IMG/VR virus record: IMGVR_UViG_3300046461_000342
Location: 22,581 to 86,580 of that record
DNA length: 64,000 bases
DNA from: a virus
Strand: one strand, 5' to 3'
The notes under the pieces are model-generated. The model searched no databases. It saw nothing but the letters and a program-made list of their open reading frames with translations, and was not told the DNA's origin. Below, one piece after another: positions 31,422-38,070 of the stretch (position 1 is its first letter; every line of letters begins with the position of its first letter). The translations under genes and the position numbers were made by a program.

Positions 31422-32189
31422 ATGACGGATCACCACTCAAGACAGTCCCTTGAAAGAGCGGTCTCCGGCAACGTTTCAATGGCGGGAGTGCTTCGCGCGT
31501 TGGGGCTAAAGCAAGGAGGTGGCACCCAAAGGCACCTGAAGCAGAAGATCCAATCTTTGGGGATCAGCACTGCTCACTTCAGAAGGCTGGCCACTAATTA
31601 CGGGGCGGCGCACAAAGGAGGCGTGCCTCGGAAACGGACGTATGATTCCTCTGGGCAGGCCCTGCTCTATTGCGCGAAGTGTGACGCTTACAAGCACCAA
31701 GATCAGTTCGGGTTCAAGCGAAAGGCGTCAGGGGTACGGCAGTCGCAATGCAAGCAGTGTCATAAAACCTACGCAGCCGGGCATTATAAGTCCAACAAGG
31801 CAGCGTACGCTCAGCGGGCGCGGTGTAGCGCCCCTAGGGTCGCGGCTCGTAATAGGGAGTGGCTGCAGGAGCACAAAGCCACGAAACCCTGCATGGATTG
31901 TGGGGGAAAATTTCATCCGTGTGCCATGGACTTCGATCATCGAGAGGGCGAGGCGAAGAGGTTTAACGTCTCTAGGATGGCGAGTCGCTTGTCCCTTGAG
32001 GCCATCCAGACTGAGATTGCGAAGTGCGATCTGGTCTGTTCCAACTGTCACAGAGTGCGCACATTTGTTCGTTATCATGCCCGCGTAGCCCAAAGCAGAG
32101 GCAACCGGCTTAAGCCCGGTGTAGTGTCGGTGCGAGACCGTCCGCGGGTACCAGAATTTGCCTACGTTGCTCCGGAGGCGGAGCGCTAA
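31422..32189 (+). CDS. HNH endonuclease (homing type)
   Basis: 255 residues from the ATG of MTDHHSRQ; a GTG two codons earlier is possible. The N-terminal segment SLERAVSGNVSMAGVLRALG is the helical DNA-binding leader common in phage HNH enzymes, followed by CAKC...CKQC, then the nuclease core CMDCGGKF, MDFDHREG and CSNCHRVR. The last 35 codons read straight through tRNA-Leu(TAA), so that gene lies inside this frame on the same strand. The original stop may have been lost on insertion. Confidence 0.82.
   Translation: MTDHHSRQSLERAVSGNVSMAGVLRALGLKQGGGTQRHLKQKIQSLGISTAHFRRLATNYGAAHKGGVPRKRTYDSSGQALLYCAKCDAYKHQDQFGFKRKASGVRQSQCKQCHKTYAAGHYKSNKAAYAQRARCSAPRVAARNREWLQEHKATKPCMDCGGKFHPCAMDFDHREGEAKRFNVSRMASRLSLEAIQTEIAKCDLVCSNCHRVRTFVRYHARVAQSRGNRLKPGVVSVRDRPRVPEFAYVAPEAER
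32079..32153 (+). tRNA. tRNA-Leu(TAA), short variable arm, nested in HNH frame
   Basis: Acceptor GCCCGCG/CGCGGGT; anticodon stem ACCGG/CCGGT with loop CTTAAGC; variable region 5 nt; CCA encoded. Entirely within the 3' part of the HNH reading frame. Confidence 0.85.
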
Positions 32190-32232
32190 CTTGGTATGTT
32201 AGAGTTTGCTGGTTCGACTCCAGTCGTAGGCT
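32160..32232 (+). tRNA. tRNA-Thr(GGT)
   Basis: Acceptor GCCTACG/CGTAGGC; anticodon stem CTAAC/GTTAG with loop TTGGTAT; T arm GCTGG-TTCGACT-CCAGT. Confidence 0.94.
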
Positions 32233-32242
32233 CTAGGCTTGT

Positions 32243-32317
32243 GGGCCGTTAGAAATCTGGTCGAATTCACCCGCCTTATATGCGGGCATCAGGCTGGTTC
32301 AATTCCAGCACGGCCTA
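32243..32317 (+). tRNA. tRNA-Ile(TAT)
   Basis: Acceptor GGGCCGT/ACGGCCT; anticodon stem CCCGC/GCGGG with loop CTTATAT. A UAU anticodon reads AUA directly; most bacteria instead use a lysidine-modified CAU tRNA. Confidence 0.9.
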
Positions 32318-32321
32318 CCGA

Positions 32322-32408
32322 GGAGAGTGAAGCAGGCAGGGCCTGTCACCGCCTGGAAAGCGGAGGGCACCCCGCAAGGGGGGCGCGTTTCGAGTACGTC
32401 TCTCTCCG
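32322..32408 (+). tRNA. tRNA-Ser(GGA)
   Basis: Acceptor GGAGAGT/TCTCTCC; anticodon stem CCGC/GCGG with loop CTGGAAA; long variable arm CACCCCGCAAGGGG; T loop TTCGAGT. Confidence 0.9.
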
Positions 32409-32492
32409 CTGCGGTAAAGCTCTTATCTTTCGCCATTTTCTGCGAGGCAAGGCACGGCGTGACGTGCGGTCCGAGCCCAAAGGATTTGACCG

Positions 32493-33227
32493 ATGCAGAA
32501 GATCGCCAACACCAGTGAGTTGCAACGCGAGCTCCGCCGCCTGCTGAGTTATGCGCAGAGCCAGCGCCCCTCACGTCTACAGCTGGCCAGTGCTTGTCAG
32601 GAGCTCGGAGAACGGGTCGCGGGGCAACATGAGGCTCGGATCGCTCCCACACGGTACTTGCCGCCTCAAGCCCGCGACACGGAACCAGTTGATCCGCAAG
32701 GCACCGATGTCTCGGCCTGGACGTACGATGGGACCGATAAGACTGGCAGGGTCATCTATTATGCAATCGCCTTCGTGGGTAAGCAGAGCAAGCCCATCTG
32801 GCACCATTCGTTCGGGACTCGTGCGCATGAGCGCGATGAAGCCATCCAGAAGCTTATAGACAGCCGCAAGGCTCGGATGAAGGTCAAGGAGGAGGAGCAA
32901 GCAGAGAAGCGGAAGTTCTCGACCGACCTTTTCATGGGTGACATCCTGTATACGAGTTGGGGCTACGACCAGACGAACGTCGATTGGTACGAGGTCGTCG
33001 AGGTCACAGGGCCGCAGTCAGTTATTATCCGCGAGATCGGCGCAACAACTAGGCGGACTGATAGCGCCGGCAACGACTACATGATGCCGACCCCGGGAGA
33101 CTATATTGGCCCCGAGATGAAGAAGCGTGTGTCGCCTGGGAACTCGATCAAGATCACGAGTTTCGCGTATGCTCATAAATGGGACGGCAAGCCCAAGTAC
33201 GAGACCGGCGCGCACGGCGGGCACTAA
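32493..33227 (+). CDS. hypothetical protein
   Basis: 244 residues starting MQKIANTSELQRELRRLLSY. An N-terminal helical part is followed by beta sequence (GRVIYYAIAFVGKQSKPIWH) and then MGDILYTSWGYDQTNVDWYEVVE. The GDILYSSWGYDQTN phrase is one I associate with uncharacterised phage and plasmid proteins. No catalytic motif assigned. Bracketed by tRNA clusters. Confidence 0.65.
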   Translation: MQKIANTSELQRELRRLLSYAQSQRPSRLQLASACQELGERVAGQHEARIAPTRYLPPQARDTEPVDPQGTDVSAWTYDGTDKTGRVIYYAIAFVGKQSKPIWHHSFGTRAHERDEAIQKLIDSRKARMKVKEEEQAEKRKFSTDLFMGDILYTSWGYDQTNVDWYEVVEVTGPQSVIIREIGATTRRTDSAGNDYMMPTPGDYIGPEMKKRVSPGNSIKITSFAYAHKWDGKPKYETGAHGGH

Positions 33228-33233
33228 GATTCT

Positions 33234-33304
33234 GCGGGTAAGATGTAACGGCTGCATGGCTGGCTTCCAACCAGTTCGAGTGGGTTCGACCCCCTCTACC
33301 CGCA
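33234..33304 (+). tRNA. tRNA-Gly(TCC)
   Basis: Acceptor GCGGGTA/TACCCGC; anticodon stem GCTGG/CCAGT with loop CTTCCAA; T loop TTCGACC. Confidence 0.92.
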
Positions 33305-33308
33305 CCGC

Positions 33309-33379
33309 GCGAGCATCGTTCAGTGGTAGGATGGCTGGTTCCCAACCAGTAGACGGGATTTCGATTATCCCTGCTCGCA
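33309..33379 (+). tRNA. tRNA-Gly(CCC)
   Basis: Acceptor GCGAGCA/TGCTCGC; anticodon stem GCTGG/CCAGT with loop TTCCCAA; T arm GGGAT-TTCGATT-ATCCC. Confidence 0.92.
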
Positions 33380-33388
33380 CTAGATAAC

Positions 33389-33459
33389 GGCGCGGTGGTC
33401 GAATGGTTAGGCAGCTGGTTGCAACCCAGCCTACGTCGGTTCGATTCCGGCCCGCGCCT
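33389..33459 (+). tRNA. tRNA-Cys(GCA)
   Basis: Acceptor GGCGCGG/CCGCGCC; anticodon stem GCTGG/CCAGC with loop TTGCAAC; T arm GTCGG-TTCGATT-CCGGC. Confidence 0.94.
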
Positions 33460-33477
33460 CCGGTGTACTGACACCAT

Positions 33478-33553
33478 GCTCCCGTAGCTCAGAGGAAGAG
33501 CGCCGAGTTTCTACCTCGGGACCGCGAGGGTTCGATTCCTTCCGGGAGCGCCA
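33478..33553 (+). tRNA. tRNA-Arg(TCT)
   Basis: Acceptor GCTCCCG/CGGGAGC; anticodon stem CCGAG/CTCGG with loop TTTCTAC; CCA encoded. Preceded by GGTGT-ACTG-ACACC, a hairpin that includes the heptamer. Confidence 0.94.
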
Positions 33554-33558
33554 CGAAT

Positions 33559-33632
33559 GCCCTCGCAGCTCGATGGACGAGCGGCGGTTTCCTAAGCCGA
33601 TGGTGAAGGTTCAATTCCTTCCGGGGGCGCCA
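33559..33632 (+). tRNA. tRNA-Arg(CCT)
   Basis: Acceptor GCCCTCG/CGGGGGC; anticodon loop TTCCTAA; T arm GAAGG-TTCAATT-CCTTC; CCA encoded. One weak pair in the anticodon stem. Confidence 0.9.
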
Positions 33633-33645
33633 AAGGAGTCTGGCC

Positions 33646-33834
33646 ATGTTGAGTGTGTTCAAGCCGAATGAGAAAGAGCACAAGGCGCTCATTGGGTTCG
33701 AGAAGCGCCACTCAAAAAAATGTCAGGGGACGATGGAGGTGACATTCACCATCACCGGCATTGGGCTCGGGGTCCACGTGCGATGCTGTTACTGCCACAA
33801 GGAGAAGAACGTCACAGACTACGATTCTTGGTGA
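33646..33834 (+). CDS. small Cys-containing protein
   Basis: 62 residues with a clear AAAGGAG site: MLSVFKPNEKEHKALIGFEK, a beta stretch EVTFTITGIGLGVHVRC and CCYCHKEKN. The C-terminal C-C-x-C-H resembles half of a zinc finger. Lies between tRNA-Arg genes. Not recognised. Confidence 0.6.
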   Translation: MLSVFKPNEKEHKALIGFEKRHSKKCQGTMEVTFTITGIGLGVHVRCCYCHKEKNVTDYDSW

Positions 33835-33837
33835 TAT

Positions 33838-33912
33838 GTCCTCGTAGCCTAGTGGATCAGGCACGACTCTCCGAAGGTCGCTACACAGGTTCGAGTCCTG
33901 TCGAGGACGCCA
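33838..33912 (+). tRNA. tRNA-Arg(CCG)
   Basis: Acceptor GTCCTCG/CGAGGAC; anticodon stem CGACT/GGTCG with loop CTCCGAA; CCA encoded. Starts 3 nt after a stop codon. Confidence 0.94.
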
Positions 33913-33913
33913 C

Positions 33914-33988
33914 GCCCGCGAAGCTCAATGGACGAGCGCTGCGCTTCGAACGCAGATGCTGAGAGTTCGAGTCTCTCCGTGGGCGCCA
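33914..33988 (+). tRNA. tRNA-Arg(TCG)
   Basis: Acceptor GCCCGCG/CGTGGGC; anticodon stem CTGCG/CGCAG with loop CTTCGAA; CCA encoded, immediately followed by the next gene's GGTGTAG. Confidence 0.94.
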
Positions 33989-33989
33989 T

Positions 33990-33996
33990 GGTGTAG
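33990..33996 (+). promoter_or_regulatory. GGTGTAG start-associated heptamer
   Basis: One nt after the tRNA-Arg CCA; 8 nt to the GTG start. Confidence 0.6.
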
Positions 33997-34004
33997 CGAC
34001 TCTT

Positions 34005-34292
34005 GTGAACCAAGCAGTCGCAGACAAGATTAGAGAGCTCGGGCACCTCATGGCGCACGCCACTGAAGCGGACCGCCATAAGCTCCCCGAGATGAGCCAC
34101 TGGTTTGAGCAGTACATGGCGAGCGCTTCGCCGGCAGAGGTCCGAGCTGTACGGGCGGAGGTCCGCAAGCTGTGGCCGCTGTGTGCCGTGCTGCTGATGC
34201 TGCAGGCTGAGTCTTCGAATCCGGAGGTCTCTGCGGCGGCGCTGCTCGAGCTCGAGAAGATGAAGTCGCTCCGAGAGGGCGGCAAGAATTAG
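34005..34292 (+). CDS. small helical hypothetical protein
   Basis: 95 residues from GTG, start set by the GGTGTAG motif. Almost entirely amphipathic helix (ADKIRELGHLMAHATEADRH, VRAVRAEVRKLWPLCAVLLML, LLELEKMKSLREGG). It may be a helical-bundle or coiled-coil adaptor. Not recognised. Confidence 0.6.
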   Translation: MNQAVADKIRELGHLMAHATEADRHKLPEMSHWFEQYMASASPAEVRAVRAEVRKLWPLCAVLLMLQAESSNPEVSAAALLELEKMKSLREGGKN

Positions 34293-34296
34293 ACAT

Positions 34297-34386
34297 GGAA
34301 GCTGAATCGGCCAAGGGCCGAGCCCGTTTCGAAAACGGTGCGGACCCCGAAAGGGGTCTGGGGATCGAGACCTCCGGCTTCCGCCA
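34297..34386 (+). tRNA. tRNA-Ser(CGA)
   Basis: Acceptor GGAAGCT/GGCTTCC; anticodon loop TTCGAAA closed by CCGT/ACGG; variable arm GACCCC-GAAA-GGGGTC; CCA encoded. Confidence 0.92.
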
Positions 34387-34387
34387 C

Positions 34388-34472
34388 GGAAGATCAACTC
34401 GCAAGGTGCGGGACCCGCCTTGAAAGCGGTGGGCAGGCGAAAGTCTGTGGGGGTCGGGACCTCGATTTTCCG
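34388..34472 (+). tRNA. tRNA-Ser(TGA)
   Basis: Acceptor GGAAGAT/ATTTTCC; anticodon stem CCGC/GCGG with loop CTTGAAA; long variable arm. The T loop TCGGGAC is atypical. Confidence 0.85.
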
Positions 34473-34481
34473 CTAGTAACT

Positions 34482-34567
34482 GGAGAGTGAATTCGCCGTG
34501 GGGCGAAGCCTGTTTGCTAAACAGTGCGGACCTGCAAGGGTCTGGAGTTCGAGCCTTCCTCTCTCCG
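34482..34567 (+). tRNA. tRNA-Ser(GCT)
   Basis: Acceptor GGAGAGT/TCTCTCC; anticodon stem CTGT/ACAG with loop TTGCTAA; variable arm GGACC-TGCAA-GGGTC; T loop TTCGAGC. Confidence 0.9.
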
Positions 34568-34604
34568 CCGAATGTCGCGAATGGTTTTGTGCGCCTGCAA
34601 GGGC

Positions 34605-34973
34605 ATGGATGCCAGACAAGCCTTTGAGAGCGCACTAGTGGTGGATCGGGTAGCTCAACGCTTCGCGAAGGAGGACGATGCGCCAGCCGATGACAAAAAG
34701 AGCGGCAAGCCGAAGACCTTCATGGAAGCTCGGAACCGTCTGCTCGATTACCTTGAATCCAAGCACTGGAAGCTTTCGAGCCGAACGCTGAAGATCCCGT
34801 ACGCGACATCGCCGGACGGCAAGCATCGTCTATGGTTCAAGACGCAGGCCGTGTATCTGTCGAGCGGCGGGGGGCGTCACGACTTCGGAGACGCACGAAC
34901 TGTTTCGTATGACACGAATGATCTGAAGAACATGTCGCCAGAGCAGTATGTGCGGCACGCGATTCGGGAGTGA
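34605..34973 (+). CDS. hypothetical protein with N-terminal RVAQRF motif
   Basis: 122 residues. The ATG giving MDARQAFESALVVDRVAQRF is chosen because upstream frames run through tRNA-Ser. The N-terminal RVAQRFAKED is another RVAxRF-type peptide. The body (FMEARNRLLDYLESKHWKLS, GKHRLWFKTQAVYLSSGGGRHDFGDARTV) looks like a small folded domain seen as uncharacterised in phages. Ends 4 nt before tRNA-Gln. Confidence 0.65.
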   Translation: MDARQAFESALVVDRVAQRFAKEDDAPADDKKSGKPKTFMEARNRLLDYLESKHWKLSSRTLKIPYATSPDGKHRLWFKTQAVYLSSGGGRHDFGDARTVSYDTNDLKNMSPEQYVRHAIRE

Positions 34974-34977
34974 TTAT

Positions 34978-35048
34978 TGGGGCGCGCCACGGGTTGGTAG
35001 CCGGGTCTCTGACACCTGTGCTCGAAAGTTCGAGTCTTTCCGCCCCAA
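34978..35048 (+). tRNA. tRNA-Gln(CTG)
   Basis: Acceptor TGGGGCG/CGCCCCA; anticodon stem CGGGT/ACCTG with loop CTCTGAC; T arm GAAAG-TTCGAGT-CTTTC. Confidence 0.9.
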
Positions 35049-35054
35049 CAAAAT

Positions 35055-35126
35055 AGGCCTGTAACTCACTGGTAGAGTGTTTCCTCGACAAGGAAAAAGC
35101 AGCGGGTTCGATCCCCGCCAGGCCTA
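35055..35126 (+). tRNA. tRNA-Val(GAC) with C33
   Basis: Acceptor AGGCCTG/CAGGCCT; anticodon stem TTTCC/GGAAA with loop TCGACAA, again C at position 33; T arm GCGGG-TTCGATC-CCCGC. Confidence 0.9.
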
Positions 35127-35130
35127 CTAT

Positions 35131-35204
35131 TCGGGGTTCGTCTAATGGTAGGACGCGAGTCTTTGGAACTCGCTGTGGGAGTTCGATCCTCTCACCCCGA
35201 ACCA
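35131..35204 (+). tRNA. tRNA-Gln(TTG)
   Basis: Acceptor TCGGGGT/ACCCCGA; anticodon stem CGAGT/ACTCG with loop CTTTGGA; CCA encoded. Confidence 0.94.
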
Positions 35205-35206
35205 GC

Positions 35207-35213
35207 GGTGTAA
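35207..35213 (+). promoter_or_regulatory. GGTGTAA start-associated heptamer
   Basis: Two nt after the tRNA-Gln CCA; 8 nt to the ATG of the SpoU-type gene. Confidence 0.6.
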
Positions 35214-35221
35214 CCAGCCGC

Positions 35222-35794
35222 ATGCTCATCGGCAAGAACGCTGCACCCGCGGGCGTCGCCCCGGCAATCGCGCTCATCGATCCACGGTTCGCCTACAACG
35301 TCGGAATGGTCGTGCGGCTCGCGAGCTGCTACGGGCTCCAGCAGGTCTGGTACACAGGCGACCGCGTCCGCATGGAGGTCGAGCGCCGCGGCAAGCTCCC
35401 ACGTGAAGAGCGGATGAAGGGCTACAAGGAAGTGGAGATCGTCCAGTTCGATCGTCCGCTTGAGCAGTTTCGCGACTGCACGCCCGTGGCTGTCGAGGTG
35501 CGTCCGAGCTCGGAGCGGCTGCAGGACTTCGAGCACCCGAAGAACGCCGTCTATGTGTTCGGCCCCGAGGACGGCTCCATCCCGCAATCGGTGCTCCGGC
35601 ATTGCCATCGCTTCGTGATCATCCCGACGCGCAACCGGTATTGCCTCAACCTTGCGACAGCTACGGCGACGATCCTATGGGACCGAGCCCTCAAGCTTGG
35701 GGAGATTCCTGAAGAGGAACCAGAGCTGCCATACGTGGAGACCGACCCCAAGGGGATGGGGCTCTACGATGATTGTGGTTGGCCGGGGTCTTGA
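35222..35794 (+). CDS. SpoU/TrmH-family RNA 2'-O-ribose methyltransferase
   Basis: 190 residues. SPOUT motifs: ALIDPRFAYNVGMVVRLASCYG (motif 1, Asn-Arg region), VYVFGPEDGSIPQSVL (motif 2, G-P-E-x-G) and CLNLATATATILWDRAL (motif 3, knot and dimer helix). The family transfers methyl from SAM to a ribose 2'-OH in tRNA or rRNA. Its place at the end of a tRNA cluster suggests it modifies the phage tRNAs. The stop overlaps the next ATG (TGATG). Confidence 0.88.
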   Translation: MLIGKNAAPAGVAPAIALIDPRFAYNVGMVVRLASCYGLQQVWYTGDRVRMEVERRGKLPREERMKGYKEVEIVQFDRPLEQFRDCTPVAVEVRPSSERLQDFEHPKNAVYVFGPEDGSIPQSVLRHCHRFVIIPTRNRYCLNLATATATILWDRALKLGEIPEEEPELPYVETDPKGMGLYDDCGWPGS

Positions 35795-36093
35795 TGGTCG
35801 AAACCACCTGGACGGATCTATTTTCGATGCTTGAGGATGTTCGCAAGCACGTGCTGGCTGGCGAGCACGTCGTGTCATGCAACGATCCTGTGAGTCGTAT
35901 GCTTGGCATGCGAAGCTCTGAGAACGTCTGGTGGATCAGCCTGGTTTCGGTGAAGAGTGCTTGCCCTAGCTGTCACCGGGAAGAGCTTCTCTTTGAACAG
36001 TTCCGGACTCGGGAAGGTCGTGAGCAGCTCTTGCAGGCGTTCGCAGTGGGGCGCCCACGCAAGACGATCTGGCAGCACCTCAAAGAGGTGTAG
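35794..36093 (+). CDS. small hypothetical protein
   Basis: 99 residues, start overlapping the stop of the methyltransferase gene, so probably translationally coupled. MVETTWTDLFSMLEDVRKHV is helical, followed by WWISLVSVKSACPSCHREEL with CPSC, possibly a metal site. Ends in GGTGTAG where TAG is the stop. Function not recognised. Confidence 0.6.
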   Translation: MVETTWTDLFSMLEDVRKHVLAGEHVVSCNDPVSRMLGMRSSENVWWISLVSVKSACPSCHREELLFEQFRTREGREQLLQAFAVGRPRKTIWQHLKEV

Positions 36094-36186
36094 TGATGGT
36101 CTCGAATTCCTATTCAGTTGCCAGCTCGATGTCTATTTGGGCACGCGTCGGCCCACTCTTATTTGGCGCGCAGATCGGATGGTAAT

Positions 36187-38058
36187 ATGGCAAACGAAAA
36201 CCTAGGCCCGGCAGAGCGCATTCTCGAGACTGTGATTGGGTATTCGGATCACTGTGTCCACAATCGCGCGGGTATTGTGATCCCGGACGTCGGCTCTGTG
36301 ATCGGGGTAAAGTGGCTTCCGGTCACCCACGTCGTTGAAGACGGGGATAAGGTCGTCTACGAGCTCCGCAAGGTTGGGAAGAAGACCGCCAAGGTTAAGC
36401 TTGGCAAGCTCAAGGATGACGGTCGCATCAAGGATGTGAATCGGGTCGTTGGCCGCTACCAGCCGGCAGGGATCTTCGCAGACGTGGCGGTTTGGTTGTA
36501 TCGCCAGGTTGCTGAGGTCTGGAAACTCGACAACGAGTTTGCGGCTCGCTGGGCGTCGCACGAGTTCTTGCTATTGCAGGAGCGCCGTGACCTCAAGGTG
36601 ATCATGGCGGCATTTCTCTTGGTTCAGTCTCGCAAGGGCGACCCGGTGATCGATGCTGGCAAAGTCGCCTTCTTTGATGACGATCTACGCGACGTCGGCG
36701 AGGCGATGTTGCTCTTGGGCGGCAAGGACTTTAAGGATGTAAAGACGTTCAACCCGAAGCTCTTGCTCCGGGTGCACGACGTGTTGATGCTGCCAGGCGT
36801 GGCGGAGATCAACCGCGAGCTCGGCTTTGGGAGCTCGGCGCGCAATCCATTCTTGGGTCGTTGGACTAAGGCTGTAGAGAAGTGGTTGCTTTACCGTGAG
36901 GAAAACCCAAAGCTGCTCGACGGGCTGGTGAAGGCTGGCTTCCGTCGTACGGTGATGGAGCTCGCGCGTCGCATTCACTATCGGCCGGCGACGCCTCGAT
37001 TCTTTGAGGCTCTGCGCTGGAAGCAGGTGCAGGCCCAGGACGGCCGTCGCTCGATTGCGATTGGCCAGGCGGTGCAGGCGGCTGAATCTTGGGAAGGCTT
37101 CACCGAGCAACAGATTTGTGAGGCGATTGTTCGCACCAGGCCAAGCTTCAAGCGCGTGGTCGGGCTTCTACCGAAGGGTCAGGGGCTCACTCGTGCGATC
37201 GTCGCTGCGGCAATCGAGGTTGGGTCGATGTCTGACAAGGATTTGATCATCGCCACTCCGACGCTTGAGGAGCTCGGGCTCTTGGAGGTCCAGGAGGTTC
37301 GAGGGCGTTGGGAGAGGGCGATCCAGGCTGCTGAGGATATGCGTGCTGCGAACATCGCGACTCGCGTCAAGTCTTTGGCCACTCAAGATAAGCTACACGA
37401 AGCGGCGGATAACGCGGTCAAGCTAGCTGTGGCTGAGGTCGTCAAGGGTCTCCGCATCTATGTGATCGTGGATATCTCGGGATCAATGAACAACGCGATC
37501 GTTCAGGCCAAGCAGTATATCGCAAAGTTCCTGCAGGCGTTCCCACCGGAGCAGCTGCATGTCTCGGTGTTCAGCACCTCGGGTCGTGAGGTCAAGATCA
37601 CTCACGCATCAGCAGCTGGCGTTGAGAACGCGTTCCGCGGCATTACAGCGGGCGGCGGCACATTGCACTCCCAGGGCGTGCGGGTTCTTAGCAAGTACAA
37701 GCCAACGGCAGATGAGGATGCGCTGATGATTTTCGTCGGCGATGAAGAAGAGCACTCAACATTCGAAGTGGCCGTGCGCGAGTCTGGTATCAACCCGGTT
37801 GCGTTCGGTCTACTCAAGGTGCGTGAGTGCGTGTCGTCTAGTGTGCGCGACACTGCAGCAAGACTGGGGATCCCCTGCTTCATGATCGAACCGCAGACCT
37901 TTTCCGACGTCTATGCTATCCCTCGTGTTCTGCGTGCGTTGATCTCAGCTACTCCAGTGGGTAAGACTCACGGCGGCCCGGTCTTTGTTCCGCGGGTGTC
38001 CCTGGTAGACACGATCTTGAAGACTAAGCTGCTGGTGAAGCCCACGTGGGCGGCATGA
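36187..38058 (+). CDS. Ro60/TROVE-like protein with C-terminal VWA domain
   Basis: 623 residues from MANENLGPAERILE. A long alpha-helical region (about 130-400; for example KAVEKWLLYREENPKLLDGL, ELARRIHYRP, IGQAVQAAESWEGF) resembles the HEAT-repeat ring of Ro60/Rsr. It precedes a VWA domain with a MIDAS DISGSM at residues 429-434 and LMIFVGDEEEH further on. Ro60 rings bind misfolded RNAs and Y RNAs and can guide an exoribonuclease. The order helical ring then VWA fits Ro60; the extra beta-type N-terminus (about 1-110) is unusual. A plain VWA protein is the alternative. It heads the Ubl cluster. Confidence 0.6.
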   Translation: MANENLGPAERILETVIGYSDHCVHNRAGIVIPDVGSVIGVKWLPVTHVVEDGDKVVYELRKVGKKTAKVKLGKLKDDGRIKDVNRVVGRYQPAGIFADVAVWLYRQVAEVWKLDNEFAARWASHEFLLLQERRDLKVIMAAFLLVQSRKGDPVIDAGKVAFFDDDLRDVGEAMLLLGGKDFKDVKTFNPKLLLRVHDVLMLPGVAEINRELGFGSSARNPFLGRWTKAVEKWLLYREENPKLLDGLVKAGFRRTVMELARRIHYRPATPRFFEALRWKQVQAQDGRRSIAIGQAVQAAESWEGFTEQQICEAIVRTRPSFKRVVGLLPKGQGLTRAIVAAAIEVGSMSDKDLIIATPTLEELGLLEVQEVRGRWERAIQAAEDMRAANIATRVKSLATQDKLHEAADNAVKLAVAEVVKGLRIYVIVDISGSMNNAIVQAKQYIAKFLQAFPPEQLHVSVFSTSGREVKITHASAAGVENAFRGITAGGGTLHSQGVRVLSKYKPTADEDALMIFVGDEEEHSTFEVAVRESGINPVAFGLLKVRECVSSSVRDTAARLGIPCFMIEPQTFSDVYAIPRVLRALISATPVGKTHGGPVFVPRVSLVDTILKTKLLVKPTWAA

Positions 38059-38070
38059 CCGGAGACAATC

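Noticed and set aside
31822-31828. GGTGTAG inside the HNH gene, with similar internal copies at 32119, 40425 and 54240
   Set aside because: They lie within genes or a tRNA with no start codon 8 nt downstream; counted as background.
36094-36186. Search for a Y RNA directly upstream of the Ro60-like gene
   Set aside because: The 93-nt gap shows no terminal stem or tRNA-like arms; the better candidate is at 14341.
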